A stretch of DNA of 64,000 nucleotides, taken from the NCBI RefSeq assembly GCF_022601875.1, contig NZ_JAKVIP010000003.1:133276-197275 (forward strand). Reading direction: 5' to 3'. The notes below the pieces were generated by a model. The model was not told the DNA's origin. It saw only the letters and a program-made list of their open reading frames with translations, and did no database searches. Source of the stretch: Chryseobacterium sp. SSA4.19 (lineage in GTDB: Bacteria > Bacteroidota > Bacteroidia > Flavobacteriales > Weeksellaceae). Made by a program: the position numbers and the translations under genes. This document shows, piece after piece, positions 1 through 8,562 of the stretch. Numbering within the stretch: position 1 is the first letter of the stretch; each line of letters begins with the position of its first letter.

Positions 1-588
1 GCTCGTCCACCGGTTGCCGCTGAATGGCATAAATTCAATAAAACGTACTTCTATATTCTGATATTGGGTTAATGCGATAAAATCTACTATTTCATCGTCG
101 TTAAGGCCTTTCATGACCACGACATTCAATTTTACCCGGATGTTATTTTTTACTGCCAGCTCTATATTACTTCGTACGCGTTGGAAAAGGTCTCTTCTGG
201 TAATCCTGAAGAATTTATCCTGCTGCAGGGTATCGAGGCTGATATTGAGGGTTTTGATTTTTGCTGACTTTATTTCTTCGAGCATCTCATCAATCCTTAC
301 CCCATTTGTTGTCATGGCAAGTTCAATTCCCAGTTTCCCTAAAGACTGCAGTATTTTCGGCGCGTCTTTACGAACCAGCGGTTCACCACCGGTCAGCCGT
401 ATTTTTTTAACTCCGTTGTCAACGAAAAGCCTGGCTATGGTTTCAATTTCATCTGCCTGCATTAATTTGGAAACAGGTGCAAAAGCATATTTTTCTTCCG
501 GCATGCAGTAAAAACAGCGCAGGTTGCAATGATCTGTCAATGAGATCCTGAGATAATCATGGACACGCCCGAAAGAATCTTTAATCAT
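1..588 (-). CDS. moaA: GTP 3',8-cyclase MoaA, N-terminal part (runs off left edge)
   Basis: Radical SAM enzyme that starts molybdenum cofactor synthesis by converting GTP to 3',8-cyclo-GTP in the cytoplasm. The first 196 codons are present; the 3' end lies outside the window. The CX3CX2C cluster motif is Cys21, Cys25 and Cys28 (context DHCNLRCFYCMPEE), and the SAM-binding TGGEPL motif follows near residue 80. The ATG at 588 lies one base after the XdhC stop codon, so the gene is almost certainly translated from the same transcript as the upstream molybdoenzyme genes. This placement fits a role in supplying cofactor to that enzyme. The family call is firm. Whether it is the only moaA in the genome cannot be seen. 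Confidence 0.93.
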   Translation of the reverse strand, partial: MIKDSFGRVHDYLRISLTDHCNLRCFYCMPEEKYAFAPVSKLMQADEIETIARLFVDNGVKKIRLTGGEPLVRKDAPKILQSLGKLGIELAMTTNGVRIDEMLEEIKSAKIKTLNISLDTLQQDKFFRITRRDLFQRVRSNIELAVKNNIRVKLNVVVMKGLNDDEIVDFIALTQYQNIEVRFIEFMPFSGNRWTS

Positions 589-589
589 T

Positions 590-1711
590 TTAATTGTATA
601 TCGTAAATATTGAACGGTGTATTTTTTCTTTTTTATCGCGCAGTGAACTTCCATCCCTGTTTTCCATAATGGCTTTGATTTCTGCTACTACGGACAATGC
701 AATTTCTTCAGAGGTTTCTGCTCCAATATCCAGACCAACGGGCCCGTAAATTTTATTTAATTGTTCATCAGTGAGCAACCGTCCGGCATTTTTTAAATCA
801 TCAAGCATCCGGTTGAGTTTCTTTTTTGGCCCTAAAACTCCAATGTACCTACAATTCTGAGTAACCATTTGTTTTAAAACTTCGAAATCATAGGTATAAT
901 TATGGGTCATCAGCACTACACAGGTCCGTGAATCTACTACAATATGGTTAATGAATTCTTCAGACTTTATGATAAGTATTTTTTTAGCTTCAGGAAATCT
1001 CTTTTGAGTAGCATGCGTCACCCTTCCTTCCGCAACCGTCACTTCCCAACCTAATAGATCAGCCATTTTAGAAAGAGGCTGGACATCATTTCCCGCACCG
1101 ACAATGATAAGTGAAAGCGGAGGAGGGATATATTCTATCAAAACAGTCTGTTCTTCACCTTCTGTCTCCAAATTTGTAATTAATGATAATTTATCAAGAA
1201 AAGCCTGTCTTACCTTATTGATCAGACCCTTTTGGATATTGCCAGTGTTTTCATCACTATTGTAAACTGCTGAAGTACCGACCTGGACAGCGTTTCTTTT
1301 TAAAGAAAATACCGTCACAATCACATGATCATCACGGGAATTTTCAACTTTTTGAAGCAGTGCAACAGGATTTTCAGAATTTTCAGGATCAATATATTCA
1401 AAAAGAATATGAACGATGCCGTTACAGCCCAACTGGACACCAATTTCTACAGCGTCCTCATCACTGGTATCATACGTGACCAGTTTGTTTTGTTTTTGAT
1501 GAATGGCGAGCAGGGCTTTACGCAGAGCATCCCCTTCAAGACATCCTCCGCTGATGGCTCCGGTTAATATCCCGTCTTCATTAACCAGCATCCGTGCTCC
1601 GGGCTGACGGTATGAGGAACCTTCAACTTTAACCACGGTGGCCAAAGCAGCCTGCTTCCCTTCTGAATTTGCCTGTCTGTAGGAGCTGATAATCTTGCTT
1701 AATTCCGTCAT
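590..1711 (-). CDS. XdhC/CoxI family molybdoenzyme maturation factor
   Basis: 373-aa protein with the two-domain layout of the XdhC family. The N-terminal part (about residues 10-110) carries the family signatures SSYRQPGARM and GAISGGCLEGD. The C-terminal Rossmann-like domain begins at SLIIVGAGNDVQPL. XdhC proteins (PaoD in the E. coli Pao system) bind the molybdenum cofactor, promote its sulfuration and insert it into xanthine-oxidase-family enzymes. The gene overlaps the end of the large molybdopterin subunit gene by 4 bp (ATGA), which indicates translational coupling, and is followed after one base by moaA. It therefore most likely matures the PaoABC-like enzyme encoded just upstream. It is a cytoplasmic chaperone, not an enzyme subunit. 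Confidence 0.9.
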   Translation of the reverse strand: MTELSKIISSYRQANSEGKQAALATVVKVEGSSYRQPGARMLVNEDGILTGAISGGCLEGDALRKALLAIHQKQNKLVTYDTSDEDAVEIGVQLGCNGIVHILFEYIDPENSENPVALLQKVENSRDDHVIVTVFSLKRNAVQVGTSAVYNSDENTGNIQKGLINKVRQAFLDKLSLITNLETEGEEQTVLIEYIPPPLSLIIVGAGNDVQPLSKMADLLGWEVTVAEGRVTHATQKRFPEAKKILIIKSEEFINHIVVDSRTCVVLMTHNYTYDFEVLKQMVTQNCRYIGVLGPKKKLNRMLDDLKNAGRLLTDEQLNKIYGPVGLDIGAETSEEIALSVVAEIKAIMENRDGSSLRDKKEKIHRSIFTIYN

Positions 1712-3903
1712 TTTTTAATCAATATTTTATCAAGCGTAATCGGCAGGTCCCTTACCCTGTTTCCTGTAGCATTAAAGACTGCATTGGCAATGGCCGGTGC
1801 CATTCCTACAAGGGCTGTTTCGCCAAGGCCTTTTGTACCCATAGGATTACTGTAGGGATCTTTCTTATTCACAAAGAAAACTTCCTGCTTAATAATATCG
1901 GCATTTACCGGTACATGGTAATCGGCTAAATTATTATTAATCGCCCTTCCAAAACGATGATCAAATTCCAGTGCTTCATGCAATGCCATTCCGATACCGC
2001 CAACAGCACCTCCATACATCTGGCCTGCAGAAGTTTTTTCGTTAATTACCGTACCGATATCTGCACAGGAGACAACGTGGGCAAGCTTGATTCTGCCAAT
2101 AGCAGGATTAACGAGAACTTTTACGAAGTGTACAGAATAAGAATAGATGGAATATTTTTTAGCCTCTTCACTGTCTTTGGAATCCACCTCTGCTGTCAGT
2201 ACGCTTAATCCGTTGTTGGAAAGCAATTGGGCTGAATTTAAACGCTTTGCTCCGTTACCATTAACAATTTCACCATTGGAAAATTTCAGTTGATCAGCAG
2301 GAACACTTTTGAAAACAGGATCTTTTGATGCCAGATTTAAAATACTCTCATTAAGCTTAGTACATGCTTCAAACACGGCTGAGCCTACTGATGAAGTAGT
2401 CGCAGATCCTCCCTGCGTGGGACCTTTCGGTAAACCGCTGCTTCCCATGGTAATAATGATCTTCTCGGCCGGTATTCCTGAAATTTCACTTCCGATTGCC
2501 GTCATCATCGTTGCCGTACCCGGCCCCATATCATTAACGCTGCATTCCAGTTCCAGCCTGCCATCCTGCAAAAGTTTCGCTCTGACAGAAGTTTTATTAC
2601 GCCCCGATCCAAAGGTTCCGGTGCCCATGCCGTATCCTACCAGCCAGCCATCTTCCCTATTGGTGCCGGGCGTGTTCTTCCTGTTTTCCCATCCTATACG
2701 TCTCATTCCTTCCTCATAACATTCCAGGACATGCTTGCTGCTCCAGGGTTTATTTCTTTCCTGGTCTTTATCTGCGTGATTTCTTTTCCGGAACTCAATA
2801 GGATCTAAACCAAGCTTATGAGCCATTTCATCCATTGCCGATTCGAGAGCAAAAGCTCCGGTAGCTTCGCCGGGTCCACGCATCCAGATAGGCGATCCTA
2901 CGTCGATAGGTGCAATTCTATACTTAGTGGCAACGTTGGCACAATCATATAAAAAACGTGACATGTTCACGGTTGCTTCGGTAAAATCTTCATATGTTGA
3001 AGTCTGACCTGTTGCTTCATGGCTCAGTCCGGTAAGTTTTCCGTCTTTTGTAGCACCAATTCCTATTTTTTGTATCGTGTAAGGCCTGAATCCTACATTG
3101 GTAAACATCTGTTCCCGATGAAGCACCAGTTTAACAGGTTTTTTCAGTTGTTTCGCGGCAACCAGCGCAGCAATCTCGTAAGGCCAGGTATGAAGTCCCA
3201 TTCCAAAGGCACCACCTACAAATTCTGAATGAACAGTTACTTCTTCAGAATCGATTCCAAATACATTCCCTACACTCTTTCGGGTTCCTTCCACCCCCTG
3301 GCTTTTTGTATAAAGTACCGGCTTTTCATTTTCCCAAATGGCAATGATATTGGCCAGCTCCATGGGATTATGCACATCGGCAGGCATTACATATTCAAGC
3401 TCCAGACTGACTTCGGCATTTTTATAAGCTTCAGCATTACCGCGGGAATAATCCTTGGACTGCTCTCCCTCAGGCATTTTTCTTTTATCCAGTGCCTGGT
3501 GAAGGTCTGTAATATGTTTTTCCGCTGTATATTCTGCTTTAATAAGGCTTGCAGCGTAACGCATCCGTTCAAAAGAATCTGCAATGACAATGGCAATAGG
3601 CTGATCATAGTAGGCAATGGTCTCATCTTTTAAAATCTGCTGAGGCTGCCCAAAGTTCCGGGCCTCTTTCTGTTTTTGATACCCCGCAGGCTTGTCGATA
3701 TTTTTATGAGTGATTACAGCCAATACGCCTGGTGCCTGCTCTGCTTTTTTTGTATCGATATTTTTGATTTTTCCCTTTGCGATGGTGCTGCCGACAAGGC
3801 ATGCATAGGTGACACCGGGGATTTTATATTCGGCTGAATACGTAGCACTGCCAGTCACTTTGGCAAAGCCGTCCACCCTGTTTAAGTTTTGTGTTTTACT
3901 CAT
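1708..3903 (-). CDS. paoC: Molybdopterin-binding subunit of a PaoC-like aldehyde oxidoreductase (xanthine oxidase family)
   Basis: 731-aa catalytic subunit of a xanthine-oxidase-family hydroxylase. The N-terminal hammerhead domain (about residues 1-125) contains GFAKVTGSATYSAEY, and the two Moco-binding domains follow. Moco-contact segments include GGAFGMGL and RGPGEATGAFALESAMDE. The presumed catalytic glutamate is Glu695 in GTKGLGETALVG. The length matches E. coli PaoC (about 730 aa), the subunit that oxidises aldehydes to carboxylic acids. It has no signal peptide of its own. In the Pao model it folds in the cytoplasm and is carried out with the Tat-bearing 2Fe-2S subunit. It starts 6 bp after the FAD-subunit stop. 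The substrate is inferred from the subunit layout only; an isoquinoline or other N-heterocycle oxidoreductase is the main alternative. Confidence 0.88.
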   Translation of the reverse strand: MSKTQNLNRVDGFAKVTGSATYSAEYKIPGVTYACLVGSTIAKGKIKNIDTKKAEQAPGVLAVITHKNIDKPAGYQKQKEARNFGQPQQILKDETIAYYDQPIAIVIADSFERMRYAASLIKAEYTAEKHITDLHQALDKRKMPEGEQSKDYSRGNAEAYKNAEVSLELEYVMPADVHNPMELANIIAIWENEKPVLYTKSQGVEGTRKSVGNVFGIDSEEVTVHSEFVGGAFGMGLHTWPYEIAALVAAKQLKKPVKLVLHREQMFTNVGFRPYTIQKIGIGATKDGKLTGLSHEATGQTSTYEDFTEATVNMSRFLYDCANVATKYRIAPIDVGSPIWMRGPGEATGAFALESAMDEMAHKLGLDPIEFRKRNHADKDQERNKPWSSKHVLECYEEGMRRIGWENRKNTPGTNREDGWLVGYGMGTGTFGSGRNKTSVRAKLLQDGRLELECSVNDMGPGTATMMTAIGSEISGIPAEKIIITMGSSGLPKGPTQGGSATTSSVGSAVFEACTKLNESILNLASKDPVFKSVPADQLKFSNGEIVNGNGAKRLNSAQLLSNNGLSVLTAEVDSKDSEEAKKYSIYSYSVHFVKVLVNPAIGRIKLAHVVSCADIGTVINEKTSAGQMYGGAVGGIGMALHEALEFDHRFGRAINNNLADYHVPVNADIIKQEVFFVNKKDPYSNPMGTKGLGETALVGMAPAIANAVFNATGNRVRDLPITLDKILIKK

Positions 3904-3909
3904 AGTAAA

Positions 3910-4890
3910 TTATTTTGAGGCAGCAATGGTCAGTGCTTCAATTATAGAGTTGGGAGCTAAGGTAAGTTTAAAGTCATTGCCGCCATAGCTTTTAGCTCCT
4001 GTCATTGCAAGTTTTGCCGCTTCTTTGAAAGTTCCTGCATCAGCCTTTTTCCCTTTCAGAAATGTCTCAACCTCATTCAGCCTCCACGGCTTATGTGATA
4101 CTCCTCCCATGGCGAGCCGTGAATCGGCAATTAATCCGTTTTGCATGTCTAATGCTACAGCCACGGATACCAGAGCAAACGCATAGCTGGTCCGGTCACG
4201 CACTTTAAGATAGTGTATATTTTTAGTAAAATTGTGATCCGGGATTTCAATCGCTGTGATCAGCTCATTATGTTCCAGTATCGTATCTTTTTCTGGTGAA
4301 TTACCCGGCAACCGGTGAAAATCCACAAAATTGATCTGCCGGTTGCCTTTCGGCCCGTTGGTAAAAATAACGGCATCCAATGCTGCTAATGCGACACACA
4401 TATCGCTGGGATGCACGGCAATGCAACTTTCAGAAGCTCCAAAGATAGCATGCATCCGGTTATACCCTTCTTTTGCACCACAGCCACTATCCTGTACCCG
4501 TTTATTACAAGGAAGATCGGTATTATAAAAATAAGAACACCGCGTGCGTTGCAGCATATTACCTCCAACAGTAGCCATATTGCGTATCTGTTGGGAAGCG
4601 CCCGCAGCAAGGGCCAGAGAAAGCAGCGGATGTTTACGCATGATGGTTTTATCTTCTGCCACATGGCTGTTTTTTGCCAGTGCTCCGATCCGGGTTTTCC
4701 CCTCTCCCTGTAAGATTTCTTTTAACTGAAGACCGTTAATGTCAATAAGTTTATCAGGCGTGGAAACATTTTTTTTCATCAGGTCTACGAGGTTGGTTCC
4801 TCCTGCTATGAACTGAGCATTCTGATCTTTCTTAATAGCCGCCACAGCAGATGCGGGACTGGTCACTTTAAGCAACTGGAAATTTCTCAT
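3910..4890 (-). CDS. paoB: FAD-binding subunit with extra [4Fe-4S] loop (PaoB-like)
   Basis: 326-aa FAD-binding subunit that passes electrons between the Moco/2Fe-2S subunits and an acceptor. FAD-site motifs are FIAGGTNLVDLM (about residues 28-39) and ATVGGNMLQRTRC (about residues 106-118). The loop after the second motif has Cys in RTRCSYF, LPCNKR and SGCGAKEG, plus a later Cys in SDMCVAL. This pattern is what distinguishes PaoB-type and 4-hydroxybenzoyl-CoA-reductase-type subunits, where it binds a [4Fe-4S] cluster. That cluster is inferred from the cysteine pattern. The ATG overlaps the stop of the 2Fe-2S gene by 4 bp, so the two are translationally coupled. Its C-terminal third is the usual CO-dehydrogenase-flavoprotein domain. 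Confidence 0.88.
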   Translation of the reverse strand: MRNFQLLKVTSPASAVAAIKKDQNAQFIAGGTNLVDLMKKNVSTPDKLIDINGLQLKEILQGEGKTRIGALAKNSHVAEDKTIMRKHPLLSLALAAGASQQIRNMATVGGNMLQRTRCSYFYNTDLPCNKRVQDSGCGAKEGYNRMHAIFGASESCIAVHPSDMCVALAALDAVIFTNGPKGNRQINFVDFHRLPGNSPEKDTILEHNELITAIEIPDHNFTKNIHYLKVRDRTSYAFALVSVAVALDMQNGLIADSRLAMGGVSHKPWRLNEVETFLKGKKADAGTFKEAAKLAMTGAKSYGGNDFKLTLAPNSIIEALTIAASK

Positions 4891-5507
4891 ACTTTCTCAC
4901 CATTTTTTTTAACTTCCTGAATGGCATCCACAATATTGTGATAAGCACCACAACGGCAGATATTCCCACTCATATACTCACTGATTTCTTCCCTGCTGTT
5001 GGCATGCCCTTCCTTAATACAGGCAATGCCGCTCATGATCTGCCCTGAGGTACAGTAGCCACACTGGAAACCGTCATGTTTAATAAATGCTTTCTGCATG
5101 GGATGCAGCTTCCTGCCTTCTGCAAGACCTTCAATCGTTGTTACCTTTGTATTCTGCTGCATGGACGCAAGCGTAAGGCATGATAAAACACGCACACCGT
5201 CAACATGCACCGTACAAGCACCGCATTGACCATGATCACAGCCTTTTTTACTGCCTGTCAGCTGAAGGTCTTCCCTTAGGAGGTCCAGTAAAGTTTTGCG
5301 AGGTTCCACTTTCAGGGAATGTTTTTTCCCGTTAATTTCTATAATCAATTGAACCGTTTCAAAATATTCAGCCACTTTCTCATCCCATTTTTTGTCCAGT
5401 GCTGCCACCAGGGAAGTGGGAGTAAGGGCTAAAGCAGTCAGTACGCCTGATTTCTTCAAAAATTCCCGCCGGGAATTTTCGCTGTTTCGTTCTTTTTCTG
5501 GTTCCAT
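4887..5507 (-). CDS. paoA: Tat-exported [2Fe-2S] subunit of aldehyde oxidoreductase (PaoA-like)
   Basis: 206-aa iron-sulfur subunit and first gene of the operon. Residues about 13-35 form a twin-arginine signal: SRREFLKKSG followed by a hydrophobic stretch ending in SLVAA. The ferredoxin-like domain has the plant-type cluster motif GCDHGQCGACTV with its fourth cysteine in RVLSCLTLA. The all-helical second domain has CGYCTSGQIMSG and GNICRCGAYHNIV for the second cluster. Presence of the Tat signal on this subunit alone matches E. coli PaoA, which carries the folded trimer into the periplasm. I saw no convincing Bacteroidetes -7 box in the roughly 100 bp upstream, so the operon promoter is not placed. 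Confidence 0.9.
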   Translation of the reverse strand: MEPEKERNSENSRREFLKKSGVLTALALTPTSLVAALDKKWDEKVAEYFETVQLIIEINGKKHSLKVEPRKTLLDLLREDLQLTGSKKGCDHGQCGACTVHVDGVRVLSCLTLASMQQNTKVTTIEGLAEGRKLHPMQKAFIKHDGFQCGYCTSGQIMSGIACIKEGHANSREEISEYMSGNICRCGAYHNIVDAIQEVKKNGEKV

Positions 5508-6010
5508 ATCAAATTTTGTTTATATATAACTGAGGGTCAGTAAATGTGCTAATGCCCATAACGGATCCTAATGTTCAATTTTTAGTCTCTTCAGATCAAT
5601 AATTTTTTTTACCTGGTAATGATGATCTATATAAGATTATCAGGAAAAAAATGATTATTATGTATTGAGGAAAGCATGTATTCAATGCATGACTATAGAT
5701 TGACCAGTGTTAAATATAAGGATAATTTCTTATAAAAAGATTGATTTGAATCTTGGAAAATTAATCATTTAAAATGGACCCTATCTTTAGAGATGATATT
5801 TCTTATATGTTGAAATCATAATTTATAACAAATGAAAACAACATTTATAATGGGCATCCTATTTCTTCAGGCATAAGAAAGGACATGAATAATGTTTCTC
5901 TGGTGGCTGTAACTTAGAAAGATAATATTTTCCCTATAAACGACTGTAAACGCATAAAGACCTCTATAAATAATGCCGGCCGTTTTTGAGAGTATGACCT
6001 TAACAAAACT
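5508..6010. other. Gene-free gap upstream of the aldehyde oxidoreductase operon
   Basis: About 500 bp of A/T-rich DNA between the paoA-like start and the end of the PAP2 gene. Both strands hold only very short open frames. No clear hairpin or promoter motif was found. It must contain the promoter of the molybdoenzyme operon, since the neighbouring gene points towards it. Confidence 0.6.
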
Positions 6011-6847
6011 TCAGATCTTAATTTTCCCCCGATTGACAAATATTTTGCTTTTTATCAAAACAAACAGAGATAAATTACTGCTGTTTTTCTGGTGATAATA
6101 TCCGATGATAATTGCTATTAATGCAGGTAATAAAATTATTAATCCTTCAACACTCATATATTGATTCAGAAAAAGAGCAGCTGAAATGAAAATCCAGCCT
6201 AATAGAAAATAATAATTTGCCCACCGGAAATTTTGTTGTTCAGGATTATTTTTATGGTAAGGAATGATGATAAAGCTAACATGTGCAAGGGTGGCTCCGG
6301 TTAATACATCAATTACATGATGCTGATAAGTGGTCAAGGTTGAAATTCCAACAAGTACCAGAGAGATCATTAAGAAAATGCGCCACCTTGAAAGATCTCT
6401 GAATACCGACCAGAATATAAAGGCGAAAGCAATATGTAGTGATGGGGACTGGTTAAAAGGTGAATCAAATGTTTCTAAAAATGAAAAAGGGAGATTCAAA
6501 ATAGTATTAGACACTTCAAGTTTTACAAATGAAAACCGTAAAGGAACTGTCACGAAAAATATTCCTGCTGCCATTGTTACAAAAAGCATTCTCCATGTTA
6601 ATATTTTTAACTGTTTTTTATTCTTACATGAAAAAAACACGATGCAGAAAAAAAGCCCGCTTGCCATGTATGGAATAATTGATAAAGGCACGAATGGGAT
6701 CAGTCTCTCGAAGTTAAAAGTAAATGATGGTACTTGATGTGCAGAAGAAGCATACCAAGTAGAAAGATTGTAAACAGCCATGAATACAATAGTACAGACG
6801 GTTAATGCAAATGCCTGCTGCCGGATTTTCAATTTCTTTTCAGTCAT
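6011..6847 (-). CDS. PAP2-superfamily membrane phosphatase
   Basis: 278-aa integral membrane protein with about six hydrophobic segments. The PAP2 active-site motifs are present in order: a SPSLHIAFAF motif with His138, and YQHHVIDVLTG with His176 and Asp180 in the usual HxxxD spacing. Family members remove phosphate from lipid phosphates such as phosphatidate or undecaprenyl diphosphate; the SLH form of the second motif is common in the inositol-phosphotransferase-like branch. The first motif is not textbook, so the substrate is open. It appears to be transcribed alone. The last 30 codons have a degenerate second copy about 4.4 kb away, next to the S9 peptidase gene. Confidence 0.75.
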   Translation of the reverse strand: MTEKKLKIRQQAFALTVCTIVFMAVYNLSTWYASSAHQVPSFTFNFERLIPFVPLSIIPYMASGLFFCIVFFSCKNKKQLKILTWRMLFVTMAAGIFFVTVPLRFSFVKLEVSNTILNLPFSFLETFDSPFNQSPSLHIAFAFIFWSVFRDLSRWRIFLMISLVLVGISTLTTYQHHVIDVLTGATLAHVSFIIIPYHKNNPEQQNFRWANYYFLLGWIFISAALFLNQYMSVEGLIILLPALIAIIIGYYHQKNSSNLSLFVLIKSKIFVNRGKIKI

Positions 6848-7146
6848 TCGCTTTTTTTTACTATAATGATTAATGATTGAAACAGAAGACCTGTTAGTGA
6901 TTTATCATCCGCTTATCTATAAAAGAAGATGATAATTTTTATTCTTCATTTATTTTATTAATAATTTCCATGCCATTTAGAAGGCATTTTGATATTCGTT
7001 ATATCAATCATTAACCATTTTCAGCTTGGCGAAGTGGCTGAAATCAATGTACAAATATTATGATGTATATAAAATTTAATTAAAACCGATTTATCTGTAA
7101 TAGCTACTTACCTATCTTTTTTTAAGACTTTTAGCTTGTCAATTTG
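6848..7146. other. Gap with no visible gene
   Basis: About 300 bp of A/T-rich sequence between the PAP2 gene and the phosphotransferase gene, both on the minus strand. I see no open frame of note and no clear hairpin. Confidence 0.5.
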
Positions 7147-8142
7147 TTATTCCATCTCAATCTTGTTGTAAGCAATCCATCGTTTTAAATTCCCAACCAT
7201 TCTTTTTAAATGGTCTTCATTCAGGAAAATATTGGTCCAATATTCAAATCTGTCACACTGAACACTTATATAATAGGTCATGATTGCTAAACAGGCGTAG
7301 GGCAAAAACTCCTTTTCATCATTACTCATTTCGGCTACAGTCTCATACCCTTTTATGAAGCCATCTGCTTTTGCCTGATATTCCTCTTCATTCAAATGAG
7401 TTGAAAATAACTGGAATAGGAAATAAGAAATATCAAAGCATAAATAGCCGTTGCCACAAAAATCGAAGTCAAAAAATGTTATTTCTTTTTCATCATCAAT
7501 GTGTAAGTTGTCAAACCAAACGTCAAGATGAACCGCTCCATATCTCATTTTCTGTTTGTTAAGAGCTTCCATTTTCAGCGTTAAAAAAGCAGAAAGGGTT
7601 TCTAAAAATTGAGTTTCGTTACTATTTGTACTATAGAATTCCTTCGTTTTTAAAACAGAATCCTTAAACAAATTTTGAGCATTATAAGAAATTCGCCTCA
7701 GTTGAAGATCTTCTGTGGACTGATGTACTTTTGCCAATGCCTTCCCTATTAAAAAACTTGTCTGGTCAGAAAACTTTGCCGTTTTCACACCTTTAGCAAA
7801 CGAAAATAAAACACCAAACCTTATTCCTTCCGGTGCTTCAATTTCCTGAATAAAAGTACCCGATTTATCTGCTATTGGGAAAGCAACTGGCCGGCCCGCC
7901 TCTTTTAGGAGCGTTAAAAGCCTTAATTCTTCTTTAATTTCCAACTTTGTCCGCCAATTATGCGTGTACACTCTAAAGACATATTTGTTTTCGCCATCAT
8001 GAACAAGATATAAATGATTCATAGCAAGCCGAAATATTTGGCATTCCGTTTTGCTGGTGAATCCATATTTTCGCTGGATCATCTCAGCAAGTGCTATCGG
8101 TGAAAGTGTGCTATTTATTGCAGGAAATTTCTCTGTCATCAT
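7147..8142 (-). CDS. Phosphotransferase of the aminoglycoside phosphotransferase / choline kinase fold
   Basis: 331-aa soluble protein with a protein-kinase-like fold. The catalytic loop reads AVHLDVWFDNLHID (near residue 204), with the catalytic Asp and metal-binding Asn in the usual positions. It is followed by the metal-binding FFDFDFCGNGYLCFDIS. The N-terminal lobe has the beta strands expected of this family (LVHDGENKYVFRVY). Such enzymes phosphorylate small hydroxylated substrates; many genomic copies are homoserine-kinase-like or of unknown substrate and do not confer antibiotic resistance. The start is MMTEKF; the second Met is equally possible. It stands alone, with no operon partner to suggest a substrate. 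Confidence 0.8.
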   Translation of the reverse strand: MMTEKFPAINSTLSPIALAEMIQRKYGFTSKTECQIFRLAMNHLYLVHDGENKYVFRVYTHNWRTKLEIKEELRLLTLLKEAGRPVAFPIADKSGTFIQEIEAPEGIRFGVLFSFAKGVKTAKFSDQTSFLIGKALAKVHQSTEDLQLRRISYNAQNLFKDSVLKTKEFYSTNSNETQFLETLSAFLTLKMEALNKQKMRYGAVHLDVWFDNLHIDDEKEITFFDFDFCGNGYLCFDISYFLFQLFSTHLNEEEYQAKADGFIKGYETVAEMSNDEKEFLPYACLAIMTYYISVQCDRFEYWTNIFLNEDHLKRMVGNLKRWIAYNKIEME

Positions 8143-8195
8143 TTTTTAGTTCATAGTTGGTTATAAAATATATGTAATTCCGTCATCATTGTAGG

Positions 8196-8327
8196 ATGAA
8201 TACATCAAATCGTTTTTTAAGATCAATCTTTTTTGGAATCGCACATCTTGTTTTATTCCATATCTTTATCATCTATCTGACCGTTTTTGTCTTTTTAGAC
8301 TTTCAAACTTCAGATCCTTACATCTAA
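8196..8327 (+). CDS. Possible small single-pass membrane protein (43 aa)
   Basis: A short open frame divergent from the phosphotransferase gene. It begins with ATG after a GTAGG stretch that could act as a weak ribosome site. The product starts MNTSNRFLRS, then has one hydrophobic segment of about 24 residues rich in Ile, Leu, Val and Phe, and ends in DFQTSDPYI. The basic N-terminus and hydrophobic core fit a small membrane protein, but length and composition could arise by chance in such A/T-rich DNA. No family is recognised. Confidence 0.3.
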   Translation: MNTSNRFLRSIFFGIAHLVLFHIFIIYLTVFVFLDFQTSDPYI

Positions 8328-8562
8328 AATATTTTATTCAGTAAATAACCTTTTAAATAGCATGTAAGTATTGATTATTCCGAGATTTAGATATCGTATT
8401 ATTAAGGATTGCAGCTATGCAATGCCGGGACATTAAAGGAACAAACCTTCAAATTTACAACCTCTGTCCCAATATTGCAAAACTACTTTTTAATTGCCGC
8501 TTTGTTTCTGTGGGATTGTTTTATTTATTAACCTTTTACTTGTTTTGTGTCCCTGTTTAGCT
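8328..8562. other. Remainder of intergenic gap
   Basis: A/T-rich sequence downstream of the possible 43-aa frame and downstream of the NmrA-like gene on the other strand. Nothing further is visible. Confidence 0.5.

Noticed and set aside
113..511. Plus-strand open frame at the left edge
   Set aside because: Antisense shadow of moaA, whose radical SAM motifs are clear on the minus strand.
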